Assembly (NCBI GenBank): GCA_943704425.1
Contig: CALSCP010002792.1
Location: forward strand, 53,627-117,626
Source: Ministeria vibrans ATCC 50519
Taxonomy: Eukaryota; Opisthokonta; Filasterea
Length of the DNA stretch: 64,000 nucleotides
Direction of reading: 5' to 3'
Part shown: positions 24,559-36,734 of the stretch, piece after piece
Layout of the letters: every line of letters begins with the position of its first letter
Position numbering within the stretch: the stretch's first letter is position 1
Made by a program: the position numbers and the translations under genes
Notes under the pieces: generated by a model
Told to the model about the DNA's origin: nothing
The model's database searches: none
The model's input: the letters and a program-made list of their open reading frames with translations, nothing else

Positions 24559-25374
24559 ATGTCAGTGCCGACGGTGCTGCCGCCCATTGTCGGTGGGGCT
24601 ACAGAGGCGTCGCCTGACAACGGAGAAGGTGAAGTTAACGTTGCAAGTTCAACGGCAATCGATGAAGAAGAGGACGAAGATCTCGACGAGGCACGCGTCG
24701 GCGACGGTGCTGATGTGGCTTTTGATGATGAGTATGCGGACGAGGGCGAAGATGAAGGCGGAGAGGATGCAGAAGACGAGATGGGAGACGAGGAATACAA
24801 GAATCGTGACTTGATTGACGTCGTTGCCACTGACGACCAACTCGAGCGCGAGACTGACGTACGACAACTCCATTGATGAATCAGCATCACCGCCCATGGA
24901 CGTATAAGTTGTTTAATGATCACTTAGGAGGAGCTTTCGGCTCTCATGGACAGCTGTGTGCCAGCAATACGACGACCAGCGGTCAGGTTTGTGTGTGCGC
25001 CGCAACGTCGTGCACCGCTGCCGCCTCTGATTGACGGCACGGTGCCTAAACTGAAATGGAAAAGGGCCAAGCTTATGGCCAATGTTGTGCGGGACGTGGT
25101 AAAGCGATCGGGGTTCACAATTCTCGTCAGTGGCAACGACTGGCAAGGACGTTGGGGCGCACACATCAAAGTGGACAAATTCAAGAGCATCTTGCCGCAA
25201 CATCGCATCAATCACTTTCCACGCTCCTTTGAACTGGGACGCAAAGACCGCCTTGCCTTTCACATGTCCCGTATGGCGTCTCTACATGGACGCGACGAAT
25301 ATGGATTTCATCCACGAAGTTACATTCTTCCGAAAGATCGTCCTCTCTTGCAACGAGTAATATAATTATTATTC

Positions 25375-25443
<69 letters not shown>

Positions 25444-25732
25444 ATAATGATTGCGAAACTGATATAATAATTATAATCATTAATATAACTTGTTAACCTT
25501 GACAGGACTGGCAAGCCTCCAAAGGGGCCATGTTCATACTGAAACCGCCGGCCAGTGCGCGGGGCATTGGAATCCGTCTGGCCGAGGTCTGGGCCGACAT
25601 TCCGCGCTCAGTACCCACCCTTGCCCAGCAGTATCTCTCTCGCCCGTAATATGATCATAAATTTAAGTGCATGCGCTAATATAACAATAATAATGACTAT
25701 CACAAATTGATATTATGCTAATAATAATTATT

Positions 25733-25763
<31 letters not shown>

Positions 25764-27306
25764 TAGTAATACTTTTTTCATACTTATGGCCACTTATTTA
25801 ATACTCATGACCACCTATCCTATTTGATATGTTGTAGTTACCTGATTAATGGCCACAAATGGGATATGCGTCTCTACGTGCTTGTGGCATCCTTTGTGCC
25901 TCTGCGCGTCTATCTCTTTGACGAGGGTCTCGCGCGTTTTGCCACTGTGCCCTATGTCACAACCCGAAAGCACCGCTCAAACCGCTTCATGCACCTCACC
26001 AACTACTCAGTCAACGTCAAGAGTAAAGACTTCCAAGCAAACGAAGACGAGCGTATGTAATTTGAGAGAGACATTATCATAATAATTATTTTCATTCTCA
26101 CTCGTACAATAATATAAAAGATATTAATATTATTAATTATTTTTATTATTAGTAGTAGTATTAAAATACATTGCATTGTAGAACATGAAGATGTCGGGCA
26201 CAAGTGGAGCCTAACAGCGCTCAAGCGGCACTTGGGCGATCAGTGTGGCGTTGACGTGTCTGCATTGTGGCTGCGTATCCACGCACTCATTGTCAAGTCT
26301 CTTGTGGCCGTCGAACCCACTGTCGCCAGTGCCATCTCGTCCACCCTGCGCGACCGTCGCTCCTCCTTTGAACTCTTTGGGTAATTGCAATACACTCCCG
26401 CTTTTATGCACGTGCTCACCCATGTTTGCCTGGCTGACTGGCTGGCTCAACTCTTTCACTCACACTTACTCGTTCACTCTCTGTAGGTATGATGTAATGC
26501 TGGACAGTGCCTTGCAACCCTGGCTTATTGAGATCAACGTGTCCCCATCGCTGCACAGCACTGCACCCATTGACCGTCGCATCAAGAGCGCCCTTGCCCG
26601 CGACACTTTCAACCTCGTGGGCTTCCCTTTCCCACCAGATTCTGCTTCCACCCCACGCTCCACACTCCATCCCAACGAACACCGTGCTCGCTCCGCCGCA
26701 ACCCCACGCGACGAGCGCATTCGTCGTACGAGCACAAGCAGCGGCAACTCGTCCCTCCTGGCGCACCTCACCCTCGCCGACATTGATCTCATCGTCGATC
26801 TCGAAGATGAGTACGCCCGACGCGGTCTCTTTTCTCGTGTCTTCCCCATGCCCCGTGCCCACAACACGTACGCGCGCTTCTTCGAGTCACCCCGTCATGA
26901 AAATCTAATTCTCGACGCTTGGCTCACACGATACGACTCACAGCGCGAAAACGGTACCATACACAAACAATTAAGGCATTAGGCGTGTATTATCCAAACG
27001 CACACGTTCTCTTTTTTTTTTTGCACAGGTCTCGCGTGGCTACGCAAAACAACGGAGACGCTACTGGCACAGCCCGAGCCAGAAGCATCCTCCACATCGT
27101 CGCGACCAGCAACACGCGCATCTTCGTCCTCCTCCCGTCGCAGATGCGTTGATTCGCCCTTTCACGCCCGTCGCACATCACGACGTCCTTCCGCTTCGTC
27201 CATTCATTCACAGCCTGTGATTCCTCCAATCGTTGCCGAGGGCAATACTGTGTGCCAAACGACCAAAAGAGAATCTACACAGACCAATGTAACAAAAAAT
27301 GAATAA
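24559..27306 (+). CDS. Tubulin tyrosine ligase-like protein (TTLL, polyglutamylase type)
   Basis: Seven exons (24559-24858, 24928-25356, 25506-25645, 25838-26052, 26182-26380, 26487-26953, 27029-27306) join in phase to 675 residues from ATG 24559. After an acidic first exon, the TTL core is complete: KWKRAKLMANVV, QRINHFPRSFELGRKD-like segment (QHRINHFPRS, FELGRKDRLA), the ATP-grasp motif FILKPPASARGIGI, LINGHKWDMRLYVLV, FMHLTNYSVN and the catalytic-loop motif WLIEINVSPSL. Order and spacing are nearest TTLL4/TTLL5-type polyglutamylases, which add glutamate side chains to tubulin in cilia and centrioles. The C-terminus is Ser/Arg-rich and unconserved. One intron carries a pure (ATT)n tract. 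Which TTLL subgroup is inference. Confidence 0.9.
25366..25441. repeat. (ATT)n microsatellite in TTLL intron
   Basis: About 25 uninterrupted ATT units in the intron 25357-25505. The TTL core is continuous on both sides. Confidence 0.95.
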
Positions 27307-28399
27307 GTATACTATACCAATGAAAGAACAGCAACACAAAAAAAAAATTGAAGCTCAGAAAGCACAGAGGGTAATCCGTGCAGCTGCTTTTCAGCACGTA
27401 TAATACTAAGACTGGGGCGGCAGCTAACTCATCATGGCAACACCAAGACACACACACATGTCATAAAATATCTTTTGTTCTGCTTACCCAAAGAAACTCT
27501 CACACACACGCACGCTGCATGCCGCTCATGATAGTATCAGTGACACAGGTCACATCTGTATGGGAGAACAAAAAGACGTGAGAAAAAAATCGAAGAAAAC
27601 ATAAAAAATAACAATCAGCAACAAAAAAACGAAATTGTTCAGTAATACGCGCGCTAAATCGTCAGTGGCTAAGGGTAAACGGACTCTTTGCAATTATCCA
27701 AATCCCCGCCTCGGAGGATTGACAGATGTAAATAGCCTGAATTCATCATTACAATTCCAGCAAAAAAAAAACACGAAAAATGTACATGTCGGTCGTTTTT
27801 ACCTTGAAGGAAGCTAAGAGGCGCCAAGCGGTCAGCGGCACACATGTAGCTGGTTGTGGATCTACACGATAGACGAAGCGAGAGTCAGTGAAGCGACAAA
27901 GGCGAAGTGGCACATGGACCAAAAGACCCACGAGATCAACACACAAAAAAAAAATTAATTTTGTAGACGTTTGTCATCACGAATGCCTCAGTGTAACTAT
28001 GAAAATCACCATGACGGCACAATATGCACCGCTCTGATACATAAGTTTTCCTCCGCGGCGTGCGTGTGAAGGCGAGGAGCGAAAAAACGAACAAAGCAGA
28101 ATAATAAACGACCTTACCGATGGTCTGAGACGCGCCAGTTTACATGCAATCCATGCTCACGAGAGAGGAGAAGCAAACAGATACTTTGCTCATGTTGAAT
28201 AAAAAAAAGTGAAAAGTAAATTTTATTTTTCGAAATGAAATCGATTTCCGAATAAATCGAATTCTCGATCAAACTGAATTTCCAAATTATTTTCCAATTC
28301 ATCATTATCACTTCATTATCGTGCAAATTGCAAGTTTGCACGTTGCAACAGTTGCTTTTGTCTGACGTGTCTTGTTCTGACCCGTTGTCTTTGTGATCC
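27307..28399. other. 1.1 kb without a confident gene
   Basis: AT-rich with seven A-tracts of 7-10 bases (T-tracts on the minus strand). On the minus strand several exon-like blocks have good splice borders: a donor ATCG|GTAAGG at about 28117, a 59 bp block 27861-27803 bounded by GTAG and CAAG|GTAAAA, and 27736-27669 after TTCAG. They could belong to a spliced minus-strand transcript divergent from RIC1, but the coding potential is tiny and no family is recognisable. No tRNA or rRNA seen. Confidence 0.3.
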
Positions 28400-28929
28400 A
28401 TGTTCTCGGTGGGCAACCCGGCGATCCTCCGGGCACTGCCGCCCGACCTGAAACTGCCACAACCCTGGCGAACAGTCGCAACGGCGTCGTCGCCGGACCG
28501 CAAGCACATCGCTGTCATCTCGCACGATGTCATTGCCATTTGGAACACTTCGGTATGGACAAGAGACGCGTCATGAGCAGAGGAGACGTGTCAACTTTCG
28601 TAAACCTCTCCGTCTTGTTTCAGCCGTACGCCTTGGTCGCATGCCACGTTCGCACGGGCATTAGCAAGTCCAATCGCAACGTAGACGTCTGCTGGCGCCC
28701 CGGCGGGAGCTCGCTGGTTGTGCGCACCGCCGACAACACCATCCTGTTCTACTCGCTGAAACGCCTCGACGGCAAGTTTGCCTACCGCTGTCGTGCCGCA
28801 TCGTCGCCCAATGCCACCACTCTCGGTGCCGACGACACCCGAATACCCGTCGTGTCCCTCCAGCTGGTGCGTCTCGTTGAACTCGACCGTGTCACACACG
28901 ACGGTGAAGGCTACACCGCCAGCTGGTAC

Positions 28930-29020
<91 letters not shown>

Positions 29021-32000
29021 ACCCTCTTTCTCTCTTCTTTCTTTTTTTCTCTCTTCTTTCTTTTTTTCTTTTTCTTTTTTTTTGTCTTTCTCTCTATCAT
29101 CTTTTGTTTCTTTTCTCCTCCAATTTCTATTACTTTTGTTTCTTGCTCTCTCTCACTTTTTTTCTCTCTCTTTTTATCACCGTATAATTTCTTTCATTTC
29201 ATTATTCCTCTCTCTCACTCACTCTCTCTTGCTTACCTCTTGCTCCCTCTTTTCTGTCCAACAGCATGTTTGCTCGCAGTGAACACATTGTGATAGCCAC
29301 GACCACGTGCGAGCTCTTGTTTCTACGTTGGGATGGCCTCCTCGACGAAGAAGACACCATTCTGTGGCGTCAGCTTGTGCCCGACCTTGACAATCACTCG
29401 GCCTACCCCATCTCCATTGAATGTGCTCGATGGCAATCGCGTCTTCCCAACACCATTGTTTTGTTGCTCAGCGACGGTCAAATTGTTTGCTTTATTCTCG
29501 ATGGAGTGCGCGTCACCCCAGGCGACAACAGTGTGCGATCTACGTCGCCCGTTGAAACCCACGCTCCATCATCACCCACCGCCACCACAATTGCCTCAGC
29601 ACCCTTGACCACGCCCCCATCGACACCCTCGTCGTCGTCGTTTCTCTCATTCTTCAACCCTTTTAGTCTCCTCTTTCCCCACTCCCCGTCGCGCCCTGGC
29701 TCACCCAGAGGCAGCACCACCACCCAGTCCGACGCAAGTCTGTCGACAAGCCAGCGGTATACAGCGTGTTGCTGCAGTTCGGGCATGACTGCCTCGTCGA
29801 CACCCGTCTGCCTTGTCTTTTGTACACCCATGCAACTCATTGCAGTTGCCGACTCGAGCGGCCTCGTCTGTGTTTACACCCTCGACATGACCGCCTGCCG
29901 CGTCTCGCCCTCGCACCGTCTCGTGCTCCCTCGTCAGTTCGTGTCGCAATCACGTGGCACTGGCTCCGTTCTTGACCTTGACTGGGCGCCCGATGGCCAT
30001 GCGTTGGCCGTCGCCTACCAAAACACAGGCGTTGCCGTCTGGAGCACCTATGGTCAGTTGCTATGTGTTCAGCCTGTTTGCGAGTGTGCTCCCGACGACA
30101 CGAGCAGTGCGTCTGCGGCCGCATTCGACGCTGGCGGTCGCAGCGTTGCCTGGGGTCAGTTGGGTCACTCTCTTCTCGTCGCGCCCAACACGGCAACGAG
30201 CAGCAGTGGCACCAGTGGCAATCACAGCGACGATCTCTATGTATTTTCGATTGTGCAATCCGCACAGCTTCGCAACTTCAATGCCGACAATAGCGAGCGG
30301 GTCTTCTTTGTCGGTGCAGATCGTGTCGTGATGCGCTCGTCCGACTTTGGCACGTTGCATTCGCTCACATCGTGCATGAACACTCCATCTCTCAGTGCCG
30401 TTGGCAGCCACGTGCGTCTCACCAATGTAACCAGTCTGCTTCGCGACCCTCACAACGTCGTGTCGTCGGGACTTGTAGAGCAGTGGCGCACTCTCATGGT
30501 CCCCAGTGACTACGTCGCCGCTCATGGACCTCTGCGCATTGCGGCTGTCGACGAGTCTGCCTCTGTGTTTGTCGTGGCTGCCGCGCGTTCTTTTGCCATC
30601 TACCGTCGGCACCATGGTTGGCGCTCGTTCCTTGCCACGCCCCGTGCTCCCGAAAACACCGTGGTCATTCACTCTATGTGCTTCTGGCGCGGCCTTCTTG
30701 TGGTCGGTGCCTCCGACGGCACCACCATCGCCTCGCATCGTGTCATCTTCTATTTCTTGCCCGACACCAACGACGGAGGTCTCAGCGCTACGACGAGCAC
30801 TCGCGCTGCTTCATCCGAATCCTCGTCGAACAAGGGCAACGACAAGGAGAGCGCGCGCGTGGCCCAGCGCTACTCGTTTGCTGTGTCGCATCGCGTGCGC
30901 CATCTTAATGTGCTTGGTGATCATCTCGTCACGTACACGGCAAATCGTCGTGCACTTGTGCACCAGCTCACCGTCAACACGCAAAAGCCCAACACCATGG
31001 CAGCCCATCTGGTACACGACGTCGACCTGACCGCCCACGCGTCCCCGGTCGCTGCCGTGTCGGCCGTCGCGCTTCTGGCCGACGCCGATGGGCTATCCCT
31101 CATTGCCAACATTGCTGGCAGTGTGCTTCTCTTCCGCCTGGGCTCGGCTGTATTCGACGAGAGAGGCGGCACCCAACACGACATTGCCCACTCGAGTCCT
31201 CCACTTGTCCTCTCGCGCGAAATCGAACAGCTTTGGATGCCGCGTCCCCTATCCTCTCTACGCGATGAAATGCACATATGCAGTGCAATTTACTTCGGTC
31301 GAGGCGCCCACGGAATGCAAGTAAGCCCGCACAAAAATTGATTATAAGAATTATATGAAAAGAAAAAATTAATAATAATAATAATACTAATAATATTTTA
31401 TTTATGTATTGATTGTATCGTGACATAGATCTGTTTGCCTCTGTTTGAAGAGGCGGACATGCGACGCGTGTCACGGCGCATCCTCGCACGGGCACCGCCT
31501 AACGTAACGGGCACCCAGCGCGTCGAAGATCTCTCGTCCTTCCGGCCCCCGCTCGCCTACAAACGTGTCTTCGTCCCCTTCCCGGCCCCCTTCTACACCC
31601 TCTGCGTCGACACCCGTCTCGCCGTGCTCCATGGCATCGCCGCCGAGCCCGTCGACGATCCGGGTTCCATGATGATCCTCGTTCAGAAATCACGCACGTT
31701 TCTCGACCATCTTTTGCGCACACTCGTTCGTCGAAAGTACGCACGAATTTGCAAAAACAAAAAAGAAGAAAAAAAGAACCCTCCAACAAAAAATTCTGAC
31801 ACATTAAATCCTGTGTAGTTTGGATGTATACGCAATGATGATTGCGCAAAAGTTTTCGTCGCTTCGGTCGTTCACGCACGCCCTTGAGCTGATGGTGCAC
31901 GAGGTGCTTGAGGAGGAAGCTATCTCGATGACGGGCTATCGCGCCGACGCAGAGCTTCCGCGCGTCGTCCAGTTTATCGCACGCTTTCCGCAGTACCGTG

Positions 32001-32839
32001 CCGTGATTGGACAGTGCGCGCGCAAGACGGAGGTCAGCTGCTGGGACTACCTCTTTTCCATCGTCGGCGACCCCCGCTCGCTCTTTGAGCAGTGTCTGGC
32101 CGCCGACGACGTCTCTGCTGCCGCCACCTACTTTCTCATTCTGCAGAGCCTTGAGCCGCCCTCGAGCAGCATGACCCTTGCGACGCGTCTGCTTGACGTA
32201 GTTCTTGAGAGCAACCGCTTCCAGCTTGCCGACGATCTCATTCGCTTTGTGGGAGCTGTAGTGAGTGACCAGGACGAGTCGCTTGCGGCCACCGCAGTCA
32301 GCGGGGACAGTGCCACCACCGACGGCAAGAAGATCTTTGTCGACATTATCTTGACGCGCCACGCCCGCAAACTGCTTCTTTCCCGTCGTCTACACGCACT
32401 CTACTCGTTTGGCATAGACTTGCACTTTCCCTTGACGCGCTGGCTCTTCCAAGAGCGCCATCGTGCCGCTCAGATTGGGCCGGGCGGTGTGGTCGCTGCC
32501 TTTGAGGCCATCCACACGGAGTTCTTCTTGACACTCCCGCGCAAGCGCAGGCGTGGCGTGGGCAAGCATGGTGACAACGAGGAAGACAATGAAGATGAGG
32601 AAGACGAAGAAAAAGAAGAAGAAGAAGAAGAGGAGGAGGAGGAGGGGGCAAACGCAGTGGCAGAGGAGGCGGAGCGCAGTGGCACGTCGGGTCGTTCCAC
32701 TACCTCACTGGGTGTGCCTTTGTTGTTGTCACATCACAATAGTGGCAGCGCAGCTTCCATTCCCAATGCGGATGACTTGGATGCACTGCGCTTTCTTCTT
32801 GATGCGATGATCGCGAGTGGCTGCTACGAGTGGGCAGTG
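28400..32839 (+). CDS. RIC1: RIC1 homologue (Rab6 GEF subunit), 3' truncated
   Basis: Exons 28400-28552, 28624-28925, 29265-31320, 31429-31736 and 31819-32839 join in phase to 1280 residues. The N-terminal two-thirds is a beta-propeller-like region (repeats such as VLDLDWAPDGHALAVAYQNTGVAVW). The C-terminal third is the RIC1 domain: LDVYAMMIAQKFSSLRSFTHALELMVHEVL, CWDYLFSIVGDPRSLFEQCL and TYFLILQSL. With RGP1, RIC1 forms a guanine-nucleotide exchange factor for Rab6 at the Golgi, needed for endosome-to-Golgi return. A Ser/Thr/Pro-rich insert and an acidic E-run (about 32575-32645) are lineage additions. After 32839 a GTAAAA donor leads into AT-rich DNA and the remaining C-terminal exons are absent; the next sequence belongs to CTU2 on the other strand. 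Confidence 0.88.
28930..29250. repeat. (CT)n and poly-pyrimidine intronic repeat
   Basis: About 45 CT units followed by T/C-rich sequence in RIC1 intron 28926-29264. Phase and homology continue across it. Confidence 0.9.
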
Positions 32840-32912
32840 GTAAAAAAAAAAATCTTTTGTTATTGTTATTTTCACTTCTTTGTTATTTTTTTCTCCCTCT
32901 CCCTCACACACA

Positions 32913-32956
<44 letters not shown>

Positions 32957-33011
32957 GTAATTATGGTCAGTGAGACGCGCACACGACTGTCGCTCTGACG
33001 ACCCTCCATAC
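32840..33011. other. (AT)n junction between two 3'-truncated convergent genes
   Basis: The gap holds a poly-A, poly-T-rich sequence and about 18 AT units at 32916-32952. RIC1 enters it from the left through a splice donor (32840) and CTU2 from the right through a donor at 33011. Neither gene's remaining exons can fit. Confidence 0.6.
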
Positions 33012-33414
33012 CTGACTGACCGCCTCGTACGTCAGCTTCAGCATCACCATGGAGGACAGCCCACCCGACACCCCAAGGAGGCAGTGTGCGTCTGCGGGGG
33101 CGCGCCGTCGATTCGCTCCAACCTGACGACGATACTGCAACGCAGAAAAAAAAAAAAAAAAAAAAACGAATAAGACATTGAAACGAAGAGAGGCGCGGCA
33201 GCGACGAGAGAAAAGCAAAGGTGGGAGGGGGGCGGGGGTGTTTCACCTGCAAGTCGACGTATTCAAAGAAGCATTCGCGACAGAGGAGCGTTTGACGCGA
33301 TCGAATCTTTGCTCGCTGCGCCCCATGGCATCGCTCGCATGCCCCGCCCGTGGTGGGCGCAGGAGCGGCACATACAGGTCGCGTTTCACCGTCGTCTTCT
33401 TCAACGGAACACAT
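33012..33414 (-). CDS. CTU2: CTU2, cytoplasmic tRNA 2-thiolation protein 2, N-terminal fragment
   Basis: Exons 33414-33247 and 33134-33012 join in phase to 97 residues from ATG 33414. The start MCSVEEDDGE resembles the family (MCxVxEDxGE). Two CxxC pairs follow (CERC and CREC), then the PP-loop-like GVSGGLSSMVML. CTU2 with CTU1 thiolates the wobble uridine of tRNA-Lys, -Glu and -Gln through the Urm1 sulfur relay in the cytosol. Human CTU2 is around 500 residues, so some four-fifths is missing: a good donor (CAG|GTATGG) at 33011 leads into the (AT)n junction and no further exon is present. Confidence 0.85.
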
Positions 33415-33940
33415 TTTGAGATTATTTTGACAGTTTGACTACTTTTGTTCGGTCGGTTGGTCGAGAAATTGAAAAAAAATCAAAGAACGCCAAAAAAAGA
33501 CGTAAATGTTGCTGAATTTGAAGCGCACTAACGACCATTAGGTACTAATAGTGATGTAGTACACGGTGGTAAGAAACAGCGATCCTAAAGATGACTGTGG
33601 GTGACTTGGGGTCGGTCAAACGCTTTGTTGATGTTTTTGACGGCGCTCCTGTCGCCCTTCTCCCTCTCCGGGCGTTTCTGCGAGTTGAGCCTCGCGTCAT
33701 TCATGCTGTTTTACTTGTTGCAGTGGAATGGGGGCCAGATCACGGCTATTTATCTCAAGGTCAAAAGTCTCACGAGACTTCTTTCCATTTCTGACAAGTA
33801 GAAATTTTTGCGTTGGATAAATTTGCAAACGAGGCTTTTTTTGTTTACTCGTTTTGAATTGAACCCCAAATATCAGTTTATTTCTGCCTTTTCGCTCTTC
33901 CTAACACATTCACATACGCTTATTACTTGCCATATTCACC
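33415..33940. other. Gene-poor stretch
   Basis: About 525 bp upstream of CTU2 and the zinc-finger gene. A short open frame around 33600-33800 includes a 36 bp block bounded by TTGTTGCAG and CAAG|GTCAAA, but I recognise no protein in it. Confidence 0.4.
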
Positions 33941-35332
33941 ATGGTCAGGGGAGTCGCACGAACGAGCTGGAAGAAGAAGACGGGCTGTCCAAAGCTGTCA
34001 GACCTTTTTCGAACGCACCATAAAGACGAGAAAGGGGGGTGGACCAAAGATATTCTCGTTGCACACTTCTCGTTGCTCAAGGTATGTCTATTAGCAGGGG
34101 GTACTTTCTACGACCTTTTTGCTCGATGATCCGCGTCAAATCGACCTGTTGCAGTAAATTGCAAGACTTCAGCGAAGTTCAATTCCGCATGATCACGTTG
34201 ATTTTTACCGTTTCTCCTTAAAAATACCCCCCGCCCTCGTACGCTGTTAACAAGTTCAGCGTCACATTGTTTTCCTTCCCATTGCCCTCAGTACCAACAC
34301 TCGAGTTGGGGGGTTAGGGGTTAGAAGTTTTTTTTTATTTTGTGAAAACATCCCAATGTTTATTTTGATTGAAAACATTCAAGCCGCAGCTCGTTTGGAG
34401 TTAATTTCTTAATAATCGGCGTAACTAGAGTGTTTTGAGATGTGTTTGCGCAGGCGGAGGAGGTTTCTTTCTTTCTGACTCTGGATTGACTCTTCATCGC
34501 TAATTTGTTGTTTTTTCTTCATTCTGTCTCCTTTTACCCACAGTCGACATCATGCAATGGGATGATTGAGGTGTGGGAAATGCCGCCACACCTTGTCCGG
34601 GAGCTGGCCGAGGTGCGAAAGACGTCGACGCGCGTGTTTGTGTACGCGTGCTGTCACTGCAAAATGGTGTGCGACCGAATGGAGCGACTGGTTCAGCATC
34701 TCGTGGCCAATTCCAAAAAGCAGTGGCACGAGTACATAAAGAGCACAAGGCGGAATGGACGAACAGTGTATACATGCAACTATGGAGACTGTTGTGGCGA
34801 GCACGCGTCCGCCGAGTTCCGCACATACAAAGCGATGGTGGAGCATCTCCTGGAAGAGCACAAGGACTCGGAAGGGGGCACTCCCGCACACATTGAGACG
34901 CGTATGGATGGCGGGGACCCGCCGCGTGAGCACGACGACTGCGACAGCGACAGCGACAATGACAGCGACAGCAGCAGTGACAACGACAGCGACAGCGAGA
35001 CCGACCGGGAGACCGATAGGGAGAGCGTCGTGTCCTGCTGCGACACGGAGACGTACCTCGACGACAACCTGTTCGACGAAATCGCTATTGGTTCACTCGA
35101 CGTTCACTTTACAAAAAACGAGGACGCGCACGTGACAGCACGACCGGATTTGCGAGTGGGTACGCCCGAGGACAAGTTTGAGCGCGCGCTGGAGTGGATA
35201 CAACAGTCAAGCAAGAAGAGGGGGCGAAATGAAGAAGAAGAAGAAGAAGAAGAACAGGTTGACGACAGAGAGGCAAAGAAGATCCGAGAGTGGAGCGACG
35301 AGCTAATGCGTCTTACTTTCTTATCAGAATAA
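33941..35332 (+). CDS. Zinc-finger protein with acidic Asp/Ser repeat tail, family unknown
   Basis: Proposed exons 33941-34081 and 34544-35332 join in phase to 309 residues. The second exon is clearly coding. It has one atypical CCHC/H cluster (YACCHCKMVC...LVQHL) and one C2H2-like finger (YTCNYGDCC...MVEHLLEEH). These are followed by a run of alternating Asp and Ser/Asn (from about 34925) and a Lys/Glu-rich C-terminus with a poly-Glu run. The first exon is basic (TSWKKKTGCPKLSDLF) and ends at a good GTATGT donor; its link to the second rests on phase and spacing alone. No known family is recognised. A nuclear DNA- or RNA-binding role is a guess from the fingers. Confidence 0.6.
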
Positions 35333-35519
35333 ATTTTTTTCATATACAATCGTCTTATACTACCACAGTCGTTCAAATAGCGTCGTGCCAATGCTTAAAG
35401 GAAGGAATAGACGGGGAGAGGGGAGGGGTTGCAGTGACTTGTGCACGTCTGATGGCACTCAGTAAAGAGCGAAAAAAAACAGTGCGGAGAGCACTGGGAG
35501 ATTTGAAAAGAAAAGAATA

Positions 35520-35830
35520 ATATACATACATTACAATAGAGAGAAAAGAAAGAGAGAGAGAGAGAAAGGAGAATGACCAAAGTGATAGAGTGACAATCAA
35601 AAAGCGTCTCATCATTTCTCCTACAACAAAATACAGCAAGAAAGACAGATAGAGAGAAAGAAATTGAGAGTGTGTAAGAGAGAGAGAGAGAGTTGGAGAA
35701 CAAAAAAAGAGAGAGAGAGAAACAACGCGAATCAAGTAACAAAGTGATAGAGAGAGAGAAAGTGATAGAGAGAGAATGCGAATGAGAATAAAAGAGAAAC
35801 AAAGTGGTAGAGAGAGAGAGAGGAGATACG
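35520..35830. repeat. GA-rich dispersed intronic repeat
   Basis: Runs of GAGAGA with several AAAGTGATAGAGAG and AAACAAAGTGGTAGAG units, the reverse complement of the CT-rich core seen in other introns. It lies downstream of the last clear NF-YB exon, inside its 3' intron. Confidence 0.8.
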
Positions 35831-35871
35831 CGTGAAACATACAAAAACGGATCGTAAATTGTTGAACATAC

Positions 35872-36555
35872 TCTGTAGCGTCGAAGAAACTCTCTGAGTG
35901 GGTCCACATATCGATCAAATCCCAATGCATGCATTGCAAATATGATGTCATCGCCATTGATGGTCTATGGTAAAGTATTGTGAGTACTCTCTCCTCTCTC
36001 TCTCGCTCGCTCGTTAATGTGTAACCTTCCGCTTTTCCTCTTTGCATCGATCACTCGCCTCACTTGTGATAAACGAGATGAACTCGGAGACACACTCTTG
36101 CATGCATTCCTTCGTTTCCTTGGCGATCTTTCCCGTCGGCGGAATGGCTGCTTTCATCATGCACGACACGTTGTAGATGGGAAGAAATCGGTCCTGAAAC
36201 AACAAGAGCAAAATTCACAAATGTCAATATGTTAATAGTGAGTGCGAAAGTGAGAAAGATGAACAGGGAAGGATATGAACAGAGAGGAGTATGGAGGCAA
36301 GCCAAAGGTGCCTGGCGAGGCATGCCGGCGCACTTGGCAAGCACCGCAATGGGCAATGGAGTGGTTTCGACAACGACGCGAAAAAACGGTCTGTGCAGTC
36401 CATTTCGCAATACCTGCTCCCTCAGTGCTTTGCTGCCGATAGCACCCTCATCCTACATTTCAAATGCGGAGAGAAACAGTGCGAGAACGACACAGAATGT
36501 GAGCAAACAGTCGAAATTGTTGGGTTTTTGTCATTACGTTTCCGTCTTCGCTCAT
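35872..36555 (-). CDS. NFYB: NF-YB (HAP3) CCAAT-binding factor subunit, 3' end unresolved
   Basis: Exons 36555-36538 (six codons), 36452-36414, 36193-36026 and 35964-35872 join in phase. They encode the complete histone-fold domain: [13 protein letters not shown], then [46 protein letters not shown] and [19 protein letters not shown] pairs with NF-YC and with NF-YA binds CCAAT boxes in promoters. All key DNA-backbone and dimer residues expected of the family appear present. The AGA|GTATGT donor at 35871 leads into the GA-rich repeat. A final short exon must exist (candidate after CTCCCAG near 35490) but its frame is uncertain. The two tiny 5' exons rest on phase and splice borders plus the conserved ALREQ|DRFLP join. 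Confidence 0.9.
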
Positions 36556-36734
36556 TTCTCAACGGTGGAAGCTCTTCGATGTCCCTTTTGGTCTCAAACG
36601 TGAAGATATGAAACTGGAGTATTGTCTATTGATGAGAAGTACGAAATAAGAGTCAAGAAGAAACTCAATGTCTGAATCTCAATCTTATCTCATATTCAAC
36701 TAATCATTCATCTTTTTTCTCTTGTTCGCTCAAC
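36556..36734. promoter_or_regulatory. Divergent promoter region NF-YB / MSH6
   Basis: 179 bp between divergent start codons; AT-rich with no clear TATA or CCAAT box. Confidence 0.4.
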
